This document shows positions 11,930 to 24,300 of a stretch of DNA of 64,000 nt, piece after piece. The first letter of the stretch is position 1; every line of letters starts with the position of its first letter. The translations under genes and the position numbers were made by a program. The stretch is from positions 18,421,501 through 18,485,500 of the forward strand of contig NC_088310.1 of assembly GCF_910592395.1 (NCBI RefSeq). Direction: 5' to 3'. Source of the DNA: Lineus longissimus (lineage: Eukaryota; Nemertea; Pilidiophora; Heteronemertea; Lineidae). The notes under the pieces were generated by a model, which saw nothing but the letters and a program-made list of their open reading frames with translations, did not search any database and was not told the origin of the DNA.

Positions 11930-13660
11930 ATGTTGAGTCACGATTGCTCCTGACCAAATGAGATAGCCTTTATTATTATCATTTCATCCCATTAGATCAT
12001 AATCAGTATAGAATACTGCAACCAATTCAATTTATTCTGTAACAATAACACCATTTGGTTATTACAGAGGTGAATAAGAAAGATAAACAATTTGAAATGT
12101 AAGTAAATAAACAGAGAGAGATGTATCAACATACCAACAATGCTTGCATGAGATAACTTCCCAAATACATAATCTATCAAGGCATTATCAAAAGTAACTA
12201 ATCTACAGCAGCATGTGTAAATGCTTCACAGCTATACTACAATTATATATACATAATAATAAATCATCTCTATACATTTTATGTGCAACCTTGTAAGGCA
12301 TATTTATTTATATTTAAAATGCAATAATTACATCATCAGATGATCAAGATTCAAGAATGAACAAAAGAGGGCAGCTCCTGGGAATTTGGTCCGGTGGTCA
12401 TTTTGTTGCATCTCACACATCATAAAGATGATAAGCGGAATCAGTACTCATGCAGAATGGCGAATCAATTTCTCAACCTGCTGAGAATCAGATAGGATTT
12501 CCAACTAACTGAGCCAGCCTGCCCTAAACTATTCTTCCACTCCCCGCATTTTCCTAATTAGTCCACCTCGGTAAGTTGGTATGCAAGCCTAAATGAACAT
12601 GATTCTTGGCAAGTTGGAAAGCTGATTCTCCGGGGTGATACGGAAACCTTTATAATCAGCCTGTAGTGTGGTTTTTAACTGATTTGTAATATTCTTGGAT
12701 TTTTAAGCAGGTCTTGAATGGATTTTCTGTTGCAGTGTTGAACTAAATGCTGTATTCTGATTGCACTGAAAACTTTCTCTCAAATCTGGGTGAATTGGCG
12801 CGATTGTTGATACAATGTATTCATGAATTGACGTAGCAAGAGCAATTTCCACATAAAGGCGATCATATCCCACATTGCGAGTCTTTGCTCAAATGACTAA
12901 TTTGGGATAAATGACCATTTAATCACTCAAATGATTGAAAGCACCATGATATAGTTTAGAGGGGTTGAGGTAAACTTGACTATACCACATTCATCCATCA
13001 TCAATACCTGTCATTTCGAAACTGGTGGTAACTTATAAAATCAAACACCAACCTCAATATTGGGGTAGAAAAAATACATGCGACAGAACTCCGAAAGTGG
13101 AACTAGCTTATACCTCGATGTCTTAGAAATTCATGCAATTATTACCGCGTTGCATCATTTTCACATTGCACTTAGAAAGTGGAGATTGATATCAACCTCA
13201 GACTAAAACCCAATCACTCAGAGAATATAACTTGGTGTGTGAAATATAGACTCTCGTAAGATTATTTGGTCCCATAAATGTATGTGTGCCAAGGGTGTAT
13301 CGACTCTGTTCCCACCAATGTCAATCTTTGCAGCCTGCAAGTCTTGATCCGATACAGCATCCTCACCCAAGTTGGTAGGGGCCTACAGTTTGAGAGCAAG
13401 CAACATTATAGCAAAAAGGCTTATCACTACAAATGAGGCAGTGTCAAATACATTGCATTGATGTGATTTTTTTTTCCATCACCGCCTTGAAAAGCAGTTC
13501 CGACTACCTCTTCTTCAGTTGTCAACAGACAACTGCAACTGAGAACAGCCTGTCTGTAGATGCTTCAGGTTGGCCCAGGGTTTGATACTACTTGATATCC
13601 GTGTGATAGATTTGGTGTCATAAGGTACTTGGACAAACCCTCAGTCACAGCTGCCCATGG

Positions 13661-13720
13661 ACAACTGGAGTTAAGAAGGGACAACTGGAGTTTAGAATGG
13701 ACAACTGGAGTTAAGAATGG
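13661..13720 (+). repeat. 20 bp tandem repeat, three units
   Basis: Three head-to-tail units of acaactggagttaagaatgg with few differences. Confidence 0.85.
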
Positions 13721-14484
13721 AGAACTTTTATAACAGCTTTAGTGTACATTTTTCAGCTTGACCTATAATAGTCCTATTCATGAACCATTTGATATCGGTG
13801 AGATAATAACTTTGTGTAATAAGCTACTTGCATTTGGCTCTGTGTTTCTAACAGCTGAATAGATAACAGATGAGTAAGAATTGCTTCAGTGGCCATGCCC
13901 ATTTCTAAATTCATCGATTTGGAAGACTGCATAGAATTCAACAAATGCCCTGAAAATATGTGCTTTATATCTCGAGGTTTTTTATTAGATATTCCCCGAA
14001 GAGCCCACATTTTGCCTTTCCTTTCTTACCGCTCTAAAAAAATTCCCCAAGAGTTCTCGGGTGGCAACAACGCCGCGGAACATCTTACGTTGAAGTGGCC
14101 AACATGTCCATGTTGCTTGGAACATAAACACGCGCAACCGTTCCTTGAGATATGAAGGAGATCTACGCCGTTCAACAAGGTCTCATCGACTCATTATCAT
14201 CGATGTCGATGGGAGCCCCGTTCGACGACGTAAACCTACTTCATTGGGAACGGTACAGTTGGGCATCCAAGGTGATAACCAAGTCCCTACGAGTTGTTCC
14301 AGGGCATTATCACATCCAAGAATTTTCTTATATTCATTATAACATCACTTTATAGGGTCAACACTGTCACCTCCATCACCATTACCGCGGTAAAAAATTT
14401 TCCTAGTGTGTGTGTGTCTGCATCAGGATGATAAAAAAACAGCAGAAATATTGTGGATAAGCTGCCCAGTTTTATACACTTTAC

Positions 14485-17400
14485 TCAATTAAAAGACGCT
14501 GCTATACTATTCTGGTTTTCCTCATTTTTAAAACACGTCATATGGTCCTCTATCTTATGGTTTGCGGCATTGAATAATGACACTTTAGAAGCACATTCCT
14601 CCGGCTGAGACTTTGGTTTGCGTTTGAGGACGTCTTGAACGTGTGCCAGGAGCACGGGGAAGAAGTTAGGAATTCCGTCATAACCTGGGCAGAAAGAAGG
14701 AACGGGATCATTAGTTCGGAAAAAGATACATACAGACATCTAGTGCTTATAGGTATTTCAAGGATGGAGCAGCATCGTTGTACCTTTTTGCCCCCGAAAA
14801 TAAACCCTGCCTCCTCAAAAACGGACCAGAACACGAAGTTCCTCAAAATTGTCAGTAGGGCTGATTTTGCTCGGACATTTCTTAGGTTGTCACAAGTAGT
14901 ACTGTCAACACGGTCAGGAGCCATCAAGACTTATAAGATGGCAGCATTCACCATACACTTCTTCTTCAGTATTCGTTCTGCACTTGGCGGTGATATTCTA
15001 CAGGGAATATTCCTCATCCAAGGATGAGCATTTTTGTGTGCTTCTACAGTTAGGCGCCAATTGGGTTTATTGGCCGTGTGACTGCATCTCTGACCTTACA
15101 TACCTGGAAAATTGTTAACATCTATCACAGCATATTGTTTTGTTTCGGCGGAAATGATGACATCAATGCCGAACAGTTCTAATCCAAATTTCTCCTTAAG
15201 GTTCTGTGCGAGGCTCTCAAGTAATGTGTAGCTAGGTTTAACTGGACTGTTATTGCGATCGGTAAGATCCAACTGAAAAAGAAACAGAATGGATGAGACG
15301 TCAAGAGGTGCCGTGGCGATGTAGTGCCTCGGGTCTCGGACTGGCAGGCACGAGGTCCCTAGTTCAAACTCCACAGCTTGAGACGCCAGGCATGTCTCTT
15401 TGCCTTACATGCCCCGAATTGCAATGCGGATTGAAAACACTACTGTAGTGCAGTTATTATGCATGCAAATTTGATGAAAACTGGTATGTATTGGTATATC
15501 GCTCTATATGCAAAGTACAGTTGAAGTCTATATTCAGTACATACACGTATATCCACAATTGGAAATTATCAAACTCGGGTGCAATTTTCAAATTTTTAAA
15601 TTTTTGAAAGAATGGAACAGGCCCTTATTGTCATTAAGTCAGATTTCAGTGTTACCACCACAGAAGGGTTAAAGAGTTATTGCACAATTATCAATTTCTT
15701 TTGGGTCTGCAGCAACAGACCCAAGAAAAAATCACTCAATGGCAACTTCAGTGGCAATAGCACACAAATATCCAGGGACGTAGCTAGCTTTTTGGTCTTG
15801 GGGGCCAAATGACATTTTTTTCAGCCAAACATGGTAGGGGTGGGGGGGGGGGCTCGCTAGCTTTGCCCATTGAATCAACAGAATGAGGAGTTTAAAGGAG
15901 AAATGTCATGAGATAATGCCAGACCAGGACTTAGGATCATTGAGTTCCTGTACAGAGGGCGTAACAGGTATACACCGCTAAAATGGCACAAAAACAGTTC
16001 GTAGACTCTTAAGGACATTTCCTGATAAATCCCAGAACAATCCTTTATACAGGAACTCCATATATACAGTAGAACCTCCCTTAGGGGACACCTCTCTATT
16101 AATGACAACCTCTCTACTAAGGACACCAGTTTTGGTCCCAAATTGGTTGTTTCAATTCAATTTGACCTCTCCAATCAGGACACCTCTCTATTAAGGACGG
16201 CACTTCTCAGTCCCGAGGGTGTTCTCATTAGAGAGGTTCTACAGTACTTGTTTACGTCCGGGCGGGCATTACCTTAGGACAATCCTCCCTTGAACAGCGG
16301 GTTAAAGCCCACGGCATGAATCTTTTACCAGCACAGGAGATGAGAGAGAGAAGGGACAGCCAAAATAACGACCGCATCGATTTTCGATTTATTTTTTTTC
16401 AGTGAAAGTGTTAGAGATATATACAATGTTGTTAGGATGGATAAAAGCATAAATAAGTATTGCCACAAGATACAATAGCATTGAAAATTTTGATCTGGGT
16501 CTTGTTTGTAGAAAAAGCTGCAGCCACATTACATGTCTGTACTAAACCCTTAAAGATGCACGTGCATAAACTTGAGAAGTATTCATTGGTACTTCTTCAA
16601 TATCAAACTGACTTTGGGCAGGAAACTAGAGCCAACATTGGGTGCAATGGTCTGTGACACAGTGTACTCAGTGTTGATTTAGTCCAAAACGTCTGCCGCT
16701 TGAACAGCCGATTTGACGGCCTGATGGCATTTCCTATGGCAATATTTCGCCACAGAGAAATTTTGTCTCGATTATTTTTCACGTATCAACTATATTTTGA
16801 AAGATTTTTAATGCCATATACTCACTTTTAGGTTAAATTCATACTAGCTACAAATATCAATTGTTGCTCTCAAAACACATATTGTACTTCAGAGTGGATA
16901 ACAGCCCCGTATTACATGAGCTGCTGCCCCAATGAATAAATATCAGAACCACATGTGATCTGCAAGGGTTTACCGACAGACTATCTACTCGCTACAGATG
17001 ACAAGACAGTATCACCAATTACATTGTGGTTTAGGATGGACGGCATTCCACCTCTCACCGGCACCATTGGACGGAGTGACACCTGTTCGCCATCGTGATT
17101 CTAAGCAGCAACGAAAAACAAACAAAACAACAATAGAGATAAATCAAGCAGGATGACAAGACATTCAAGAATACAGGCTACATTGATCTCTCATCATAGA
17201 TTCTATGACAGGTATGATGGCCCATTGTGGATTCTCTGATGGGATTATCCCCGTCACAGATTCAATGATGGAGAATATCGCCGCCTGTGTAGTAAGGTAC
17301 AAATAAACAATTCAAATGTGCGTTAATCCAAAAAGCTTTTCAGGACCGTGTCTGAAAGCGACATGCAGCAACACGGATGCACTATCAAGTTACAGGCATC

Positions 17401-18699
17401 AAGACATATTTACCCTGTTTAGAAAACTTGACGAGTGAGGTTTTGAAACGTTATGGCTATCAAAAAATATGGTCTCGTGGTCTGGAATAAAAAGAGATCA
17501 AAATGAACAACCCGAAGCAGAATTACTAGTACACAAAGAGGAAAAGGTGATAGTCAGTCCTTCAGATGATATATTTCTCTGGTATTGTGTGAAGCAGATT
17601 GTTTTAGTGAGTAAATTGCGATCTAATTTGTATTACGTAACAAAACCAGCACTGCTATCCTAAGTCTAGTTATGAGTGATAGCTTTGTAAATCAGCCAGT
17701 CCTTCAGATGATATATTTCTGCGGCATTGAGTGAAACAGATTGTTTTAGTGAGTAAATTGCGATCTAATTTGTATTATGTAACAAAACCAGCACTGCTAT
17801 CCTAAGTCTAGTTATGAGTGATAGCTTTGTAAATCAGACAGTCCTTTAGATGATATATTTCTGCGGCATTGTGTGAAGAAGTTCAGTTTATGAGTGATAG
17901 CTTTGTAAATCAGCCACTGAAAGTGTTATTTCGGTGTTTGTTTATGATTTGAGCATGATTTAAGAACATTTCTCCACGAGGCAAAGCGTTAAATTCTCCA
18001 AGGAAAAGGGTTAGCAGGAAAGGCAATTTGGAAACTTTCTCCCAAATGTGTCAGAGTGGGCAATCCAGGATAACTCTTCATTAATCTAATAGCATTCCGC
18101 GAAGTTACTATTTATAGCTCACAAGGTCATTTGCATAAGATATTGATGACGTTTTAGTCACGTGACAGTCGGACATCGACACTTATTTCTACGCATTTGA
18201 GCTTATTTCAAAGTCAATTATCTTTGACCCTGCATTGTTTTTAGCATGAATGATACCATAGAGTCAGAGAGAGAAATATTCAGAACAATTATGTAGTATT
18301 TCCAACACTCGGACATGTGCCAGATTGAATCTAACTGCCCTAGTTAGAAAGCCTGAATCCATTACGAAACCGCATGTTTGTCCGACATTGCCTGTAATTC
18401 AGCGATGGGGAAATATAGGGAAGCAGCTGCAGTGACCTCATCATCGCGGAATGCTATTGTCTAATAGTCTGGCAAAACCTATCTTCCAGTCGGGACTAAG
18501 TTCCAGAGTGGCAAAGTTGTCAACAGTAGATGAACTTACCCCCTGGATGGAAGTTTTTGAGTGATGGCCTCTCAACGACAAAGTGGTAATCACCAATCAC
18601 AAACACTTTATACAAAACTGCACCATGGTTGATAAACGTTTGGGCGACACAGGGCGGGGAGATGTCTTGTAAACCTTTTTCACTAAATATGATTGCCAT
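14485..18699 (-). CDS. ITPK1: Inositol-tetrakisphosphate 1-kinase, 3' four exons (partial)
   Basis: Four minus-strand exons join in phase: 18540-18699, 17414-17481, 15104-15272 and 14485-14684 (stop at 14485-14487), about 198 residues. ITPK1 is an ATP-grasp kinase that acts on inositol tris/tetrakisphosphates in the cytosol. Diagnostic stretches are CVAQTFINHGAVLYKVFVIG and RPSLKNFHPG (first exon), IFFDSHNVSKP (second), FGLELFGIDVI with AVIDVNNFPG (third; the D and N ligate Mg/ATP in the family), and GYDGIPNFF (last). The last exon encodes a longer C-terminal tail than human ITPK1. The first visible exon begins in phase 0 just after the position of the AHG..SHE motif of relatives. The N-terminal half, about 180 residues, was not found between 18.7 and 30 kb, so either I missed small exons or the locus is 5'-truncated. 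Confidence 0.85.
15290..15420 (+). mobile_element. tRNA-derived SINE fragment in ITPK1 intron
   Basis: The + strand shows a box A-like GTGGCGATGTAGTG (about 15309) and box B-like GTTCAAACTCC (about 15363), spaced as in a tRNA head, followed by an unrelated tail. It lies about 20 bp from the acceptor of the third visible ITPK1 exon. No cloverleaf can be drawn, so it is not a functional tRNA gene. Confidence 0.45.
16067..16244 (+). mobile_element. Pogo/Tigger-like MITE, copy 3
   Basis: CAGTAGAACCTCCCTTAG at the left and 'gagaggttctacag' at the right, flanked by TA on both sides. It lies in an ITPK1 intron. Confidence 0.75.
17555..17916 (+). repeat. 142 bp tandem repeat in ITPK1 intron
   Basis: Two nearly identical 142 bp units and a third, internally deleted one. 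Each starts cagtccttcagatgatata and ends 'gatagctttgtaaatcag'. Confidence 0.85.
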
Positions 18700-19526
18700 C
18701 TAAAAAGAGGGATAAAGGAGAGTTAGTCGGGTGACATTCGAGGTGTAAAATGGTGCTTCTCAGTGTGAAAATTTTCGAGGCAAGTTTGTGCGCCCCAGGT
18801 TAACTCTGGAAATGCCAAGGCCCTTCTCTTCCCCGTTGGTAAAAGACTCCAGGTGATTTGACCAAGGATTCCTTGTAAGCTGGATATCGATATCATCAGC
18901 TGAACTTCTTTACTGATCATTTGTGATAACCAAAAACCTGAATAACTTTCATAGGAAAAATGAAATGGCCAGGGCCATTGTGCTCACCTCATGTGGAGGA
19001 AAGATGGATAAAGAGCATGGTATTGTGTCATGTAGTGTTAGGTTTGATGTAGGTCCAAGCAATTACAATTTCCCCAAAATGGCCAATTTACAGTACATTC
19101 GACCTCTGTGACCTTGAAAAGTAGGTCAAATCAAAGAAGACCCGGGTGACACATTGAATGGTTGTTAGAATTAGATGTACCTATGATATAAAATTGGTGC
19201 CAATCGGGCAAGTCATTACAAGGAATAATGGCATTTTGAAGAATTTAGGATTTGGCCCCCTCCCTGGAGGCCAAACGGCAAATCAGATCGCACCAAACTT
19301 CGGTACCTAAGATCACCTGACCAAGGGGTACATGTGTACTTAATTTGTGATCAATAGTCATTGCAGTTAAGAAACGTGCCATAGTTACGGCCTGACGGCG
19401 AATTTACGCCATTTGACCTCTGTGACCTTGACAAGAAGGTCAAATTAAAAACCTGTGTGACATATACTGTATGGTGGTTAGATGTACCCATGATATCAAA
19501 TTGGTGGCAATCGGGCAAGAAGTTAA
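18700..19526. other. Region upstream of the visible ITPK1 exons
   Basis: No exon was recognised. A direct repeat of about 130 bp (19080-19217 and 19397-19527) contains TGACCTCTGTGACCTTGA plus an inverted AGGTCA. The second unit ends exactly where alpha-kinase copy B begins. Confidence 0.5.
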
Positions 19527-20219
19527 GGACACAGAAATAGACAATCTATCTACTCTGAGGTCGAATTGCAGCAAGCGCTAGAAAATATCTCTCTGATACG
19601 GTGTCCATTTTTAGATGCGTCGTTTAACTCACCAGATGTTCTTTGTCTTGATAGATACGTTGGCAAGAGATACCGAGATGCCAGGCGGAAGAAGCTGCAT
19701 TTGTACTACCAGGATGTCGTCTGCCAGATGACAGCGCGCCATTTCGTGGCCCTGTTCAACCAGGCGCTCAAGGACGACAATCAGGCCTGGAAGATCCAGT
19801 TTGTTCCTGCAGCGCACATCCAACTTTTGTCGGATGACCACAAGGACATAGTTTATTTGTTAAATGTTGAGCCGTTCGTGGAGGGGTCAGATTTTGTCAA
19901 AGTGACCAACAACTCCAAGTATGTCAACCCAGATTTAACTAAGGAACTTGTGGACGTGTCCCTAGCCTTTATGCACTTTACATGGGAGCAGTCCGAAGGC
20001 AGGATACTGGTGACAGACCTTCAGGGTTGGTTGCCCCGGGACCAAAAAGGCACCATCATTTTCACAGACCCTGCCATTAATTCAGAACCTCTGAAGACCG
20101 TATTTGTTACTGGTAACCGTGGTAAAGAGGGTGTTGACGACTTTTGGAGTGAGCAACATCCGACATGTAACGATATATGCTACTCGCTAGGAATAAAGAG
20201 ACCTCAATTTGCCTCTTAA
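19527..20219 (+). pseudogene. Alpha-kinase-like copy B, 5'-truncated
   Basis: This is an uninterrupted frame of about 230 codons, highly similar to copy A. It starts abruptly at GGACACAGAAATAG inside coding sequence; an in-frame TAA lies directly upstream and there is no good ATG. It carries the linker (ending DVLCLDRYVGK) and the complete alpha-kinase C-lobe, including VTDLQGWLP, FTDPAINS, GNRGKEGVDDFW and H-PTCNDICYSLGI. The N-lobe glycine/lysine region is missing, so catalysis is not expected from this fragment alone. It lacks the 1.1 kb insertion of copy A and shares about 45 bp of 3' flank with it. It is either a duplicated fragment or the last exon of a gene using the upstream 'gttaag' as an acceptor; I favour the fragment. 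Confidence 0.7.
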
Positions 20220-20588
20220 TTCTTACACTCCAGAGGCAGTGGACGGGCCTCGTCCCTCATCCTAAGGATATCCAATTAGGATAATGCAATGGACTGTCCT
20301 GGGAGAGTCTACTGAATTCCTAGCTGAACAAAACGCTATTTTACCAGAAATGTAATATATCTATTTAGTGAAGGGTGTGTGATTCAGGAATTCATAACAC
20401 TTTAAGAATTGAAACACTCTGAAGAGTCTATACACCTTGGAACTGCCAACTTTGGTAAAGGTGGCTGCGGCGTTTTTTTGCGCGGTCACTGACTTGTAAG
20501 CTCAGTCCGTGACGCGATTGACATCGAAATGCAATATCTATCACATCCTGTCAGTCAACATGACATCAATCGATAGGACTGGAAGGCA
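20220..20588. other. Spacer between copy B and the foldback element
   Basis: The first 45 bases repeat the copy A flank, then the sequence is unique. No gene or regulatory site was seen. Confidence 0.4.
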
Positions 20589-21375
20589 GAGGGTATGGTT
20601 TGGATATAAATTTATTGCTTGGAATTTTGAAGACCTCTATTTCGGCTTGGGTTCTGAGTTTACATGCTACTGCAAGTCTTCAAAATACTATTAAATTGAA
20701 GAATATTGCGAGCCAGCATTTGACCTTGAGCATTTGTAAGGTTAAAATAAGCAAAGTTTGTATTTCTGAGTTGAAACTTTCCAGAATACATGTAAATAAA
20801 GTTCAGATCATGTATGGTGGTATTCTTGTTGTCAGTTATTACACAAGATGAAGTGTTCTTATGTAATTGTCGCATGGTTTTGACTTCGATGAAAAAGTAC
20901 AAGCACTTTTGTGCAAATCGTTCCTGACTTTGTAGCTTGAACTGCAGACTAATTTATTTCGTGAGGGACTGGTAGCTTATCCTGTGTAGCAGGGCTTTCC
21001 AACTACTACAAGCAGCCTGTAAGGGGCGCCAGACTGATCCTGGGGGTACAAAGAAACTGCCAGGGGTGCAGGACTGCTGGTCCAAGTTGCATTTAACCAC
21101 CGTGCACCTGCCTAATGAGTATGACGGGTCTATTTTGGCCTTAAAGTCTCCCTTTGTATAGTACCCCCAGGTATATGGCACGGCTTAACCCGCCGGCCAT
21201 GAGGGAATTCCTTTATGGCCCAGTGGTTGGCGCGTTGGCCCCAGAGTGGAAGTTAAGCAAAAGTTGGTTATATTTGTCGCATGTCGAAGTGTCGTCACAA
21301 CATTGGAGACCTTCTGCAACTGTCGCGGGTTGAGGAAAAGTTGGAAGGCCCTGCAATAGAATCATTGGGGTAGCT
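20589..21375. repeat. Left arm of the long inverted repeat
   Basis: Pairs with 26086-27052. Contains GGCCCAGTGGTTGGCGCGTT (about 21216), which resembles the box A region of a tRNA-derived SINE, so a SINE may be embedded in the arm. Confidence 0.85.
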
Positions 21376-24300
21376 AATCCCAGAACCTCCAGCAGGTCAT
21401 TGGTACCGAGGACAGTACTTGTCCAATGAAGGCACATCACCAGCAGGTCATTGGAGTCGAGGACAGTACTTTTCCAATGAAGAGACATCCTCCGTGGATC
21501 AGTCTCTGTTCACGAATGCACACCCAGAACCTCCAGCAGGTCATTGGGGCCGAGCACAGTAATTGTCCAATGAAAGCACATCACCAGCAGGTTATTGGAG
21601 ACGAGGACAGCACTTTCCAATAAAGAGACATCCTCCGTCGATCAGTATCTGTTCACCGAATGCAAACCTAGGACCTCCAGCAGGTCATTGGAACCGAGGA
21701 CAGTACTAGTCTAATGAAGGCACATATCTGTCTACTGATTACAATGGACACCAAGCACCTCAAGCAAGTTGTTGGAGCCAAGGATAATACTTGTCCAATA
21801 TGAAGGCATATCCCCTGTCCGATGATGGCATACCCAGGACATCCAGTAGGTTATTGGAGACGAGGACAGCACTTTCCAATAAAGAGACATCCTCCGTCGA
21901 TCAGTATCTGTTCACTGAATGCACACCCAGGACCTCCAGCAGGTCATTTGAGCCGAGGACAGTACTTGTCCAATGAAGGCACATATCTGTCCATTGATTC
22001 CACTGGACACCCCGAACCTCCAGTATGTTGTTGGAGCTGAGGACAGTACTTGTCCAATGAAGGCATATCTCCTGTCCGATGATGGCACACCCAGGACATC
22101 CAGTAGGTTATTGGGGCCGAGGACAGTACCTGTCCAATGAGGTCACATCTCCAGTGGATAAGTCTCCGCCCTCGAATGCATGCCCAGAACACACATCACC
22201 AGTAGATTATTGGAGACGAGGACAGTACTTTTCCAATAAAGAGACTTCCCGTGGATCAGTTTATGTCCACGAATGCACACCCAGAACCTCCAGCAGGTCA
22301 TTGGGGCCGAGGACAGTAATTGTCCAATGAAGGCACCTCACCAGCAGGTTATTAGAGACGAGGACAGTACTTTTCCAATGAAGGCATATTACCAGTGGAA
22401 GAGTATCTGACAAATGAATGCACACCAAGTATCTCCAGCAGGTTGTTGGGGCCGAGGACAGTACTGGTCTAATAATGTCAGATCTCCAGAGGAAAAGTCT
22501 GTGTCCACGAGTGCATACCCAGAACCACAAACAGGTCATTGGAACCGAGGATAGTGATTGTCCAGTGAAGGCACATCACCAGCATGTTATTGGAGACGAG
22601 GACAGTACTTTTCCAATGAAGAGGCATCCCCCGTGTATCAGTCTCTGTCCACGAATGCGCACCGAGTACCTCCAGCAGGTCATTGTGGCCGAGGACAGTA
22701 CTTTTCCAGTGAAGGCATATCACCAGTGGAAGAGTATCTGTCAAATGAATGCACACCCAGGACCTCCAGCAGGTTGTTGGGGCCGAGGACAGTACTTGTC
22801 TAATGAGGTCACATCTCGTGACGAAAAGTCTGTGTCCATGATTGCCTACCCAGAAACACCAATAGGTGAATGGGGCCGAGGACAGTAATTGTCAAATGAA
22901 GGCACATCACCAGCAGGTCATTGGAGACGAGGACAGTACTTTTCCAATGAAGAGACATCCTCCGTGGGTCAGTCTCTGTTCAATGAATGCATACCCAGAA
23001 CCTCCAGCAGGTCATTGGGGCCGAGGACAGTAATTGTCGAATGAAGGCACATCACCAGTAGGTTATTGGAGACGAGGACAGTACTTTCCAATGAAGAGAC
23101 TTCCCGTGGATCAGTCTCTGTCCACGAATGCACACCCAGAACCTCTAGCAGGTCATTGGGGCCGAGGACAGTTATTGTCCACTGAAGGCACATCAACAAC
23201 AGGTTATTAGAGACGAGGACACTACCTGTCCAATGAAGAGATATCCCCGTGGATCAGTATCTCTTCACTGAATGCACAACGAGAACCTCCAGCAGGTCAT
23301 TGGAGCCGAGGCCAGTACTTGTCCAATAAAGGTATATCACCAATGGAACAGTATCTTTCAAATGAATGCACACCAAGGACGTCCAGTAGGTTATTGGAGA
23401 CGAGGACAGTCCTTTTCCAAGGAAGAGACATCCTCCGTGGATCAGTATCTCTTCACTGAATGCACAACCAGAACCTTCAGCAGGTCATTGGAGCCGAGGC
23501 CAGTACTTGTCCAATGAAGGCATATCACCAATGGAACAGTGTCTTTCAAATGAATGCACACCAAGGACGTCCAGTAGGTTATTGGAGACGAGGACAGTCC
23601 TTTTCCAAGGAAGAGACATCCTCCGTGGATCAGTATCTGTTCACTGAATGCACACCCAGAACCTCCAGCAGGTCATTTGAGGCGAGGACAGTACTTGTCC
23701 AATGAAGGCACATCGCCAGCAGGTTATTGGAGACGAAGACAGTAATTTTCCAATGAAGAGACATCCCCGTGGATCAGTGTCTGTCCACGAATGCATACCC
23801 AGAACCTCCAGCAAGTCATTAGGGTAGAGGACAGTAAATGTCCAATGAAGGTACATCACCAGCAGGTTATTGGAGACGAGGACAGTACTTGACCAATGAA
23901 GAGACATTCCTCGTGGATCAGTCTTGTCCACGAATGCACAGCCAGGACCTCCAGCAGGTCATTTGAGACGAGGACAGTAATTGTCCAATGAAGGCATATC
24001 ACCAGTGGAACAGTATCTGTCAAATGAATGCACACCCAGAACCTCCAGCAGGTCATTGGGGCCGAGGACAGTAATTTTTCAATGAAGGCACATGACCAGC
24101 AGGTTATTGGAGACGAGGACAGTACTTTTCTAATGAAGAGACATCCTCCGTGGGTCAGTCGCTGTCCAGGAAGGCACACCGAGAACCTCAAGTAGGTCAT
24201 TGGGGCCGAGGAAAGTACATTTCCAATGAAGAGACATCCTCTGTCGATTAGTATCTGTTCACTGATTGCACACCCAGGATATCCAGTAGGTTATTTGGGC

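Larger units (their letters stand above)
11053..14484. other. Intergenic region, POT-like gene to ITPK1
   Basis: No gene was recognised. It is AT-rich sequence with a perfect hairpin at 11893-11929 and a 20 bp tandem triplet at 13661-13720. Short frames around 13.9-14.4 kb overlap one another in different frames and resemble no family known to me. The 3' UTR of ITPK1 (minus strand) should occupy the right end. Confidence 0.5.

Noticed and set aside
13889-14355. Small protein genes around 14 kb
   Set aside because: Several frames overlap in different phases with no domain, no homology known to me and no splice partners.
17030-17110. Candidate ITPK1 exon with a good pyrimidine tract and acceptor
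   Set aside because: None of its possible donors gives the phase needed by the next exon, and the exon at 17414-17481 encodes the expected FFDSHNVSKP segment in the right phase.
19527-20219. Processed retrocopy of the alpha-kinase gene
   Set aside because: There is no poly(A) tail, the 5' break is inside coding sequence, and non-coding 3' flank is shared; a DNA-level duplication explains it better.
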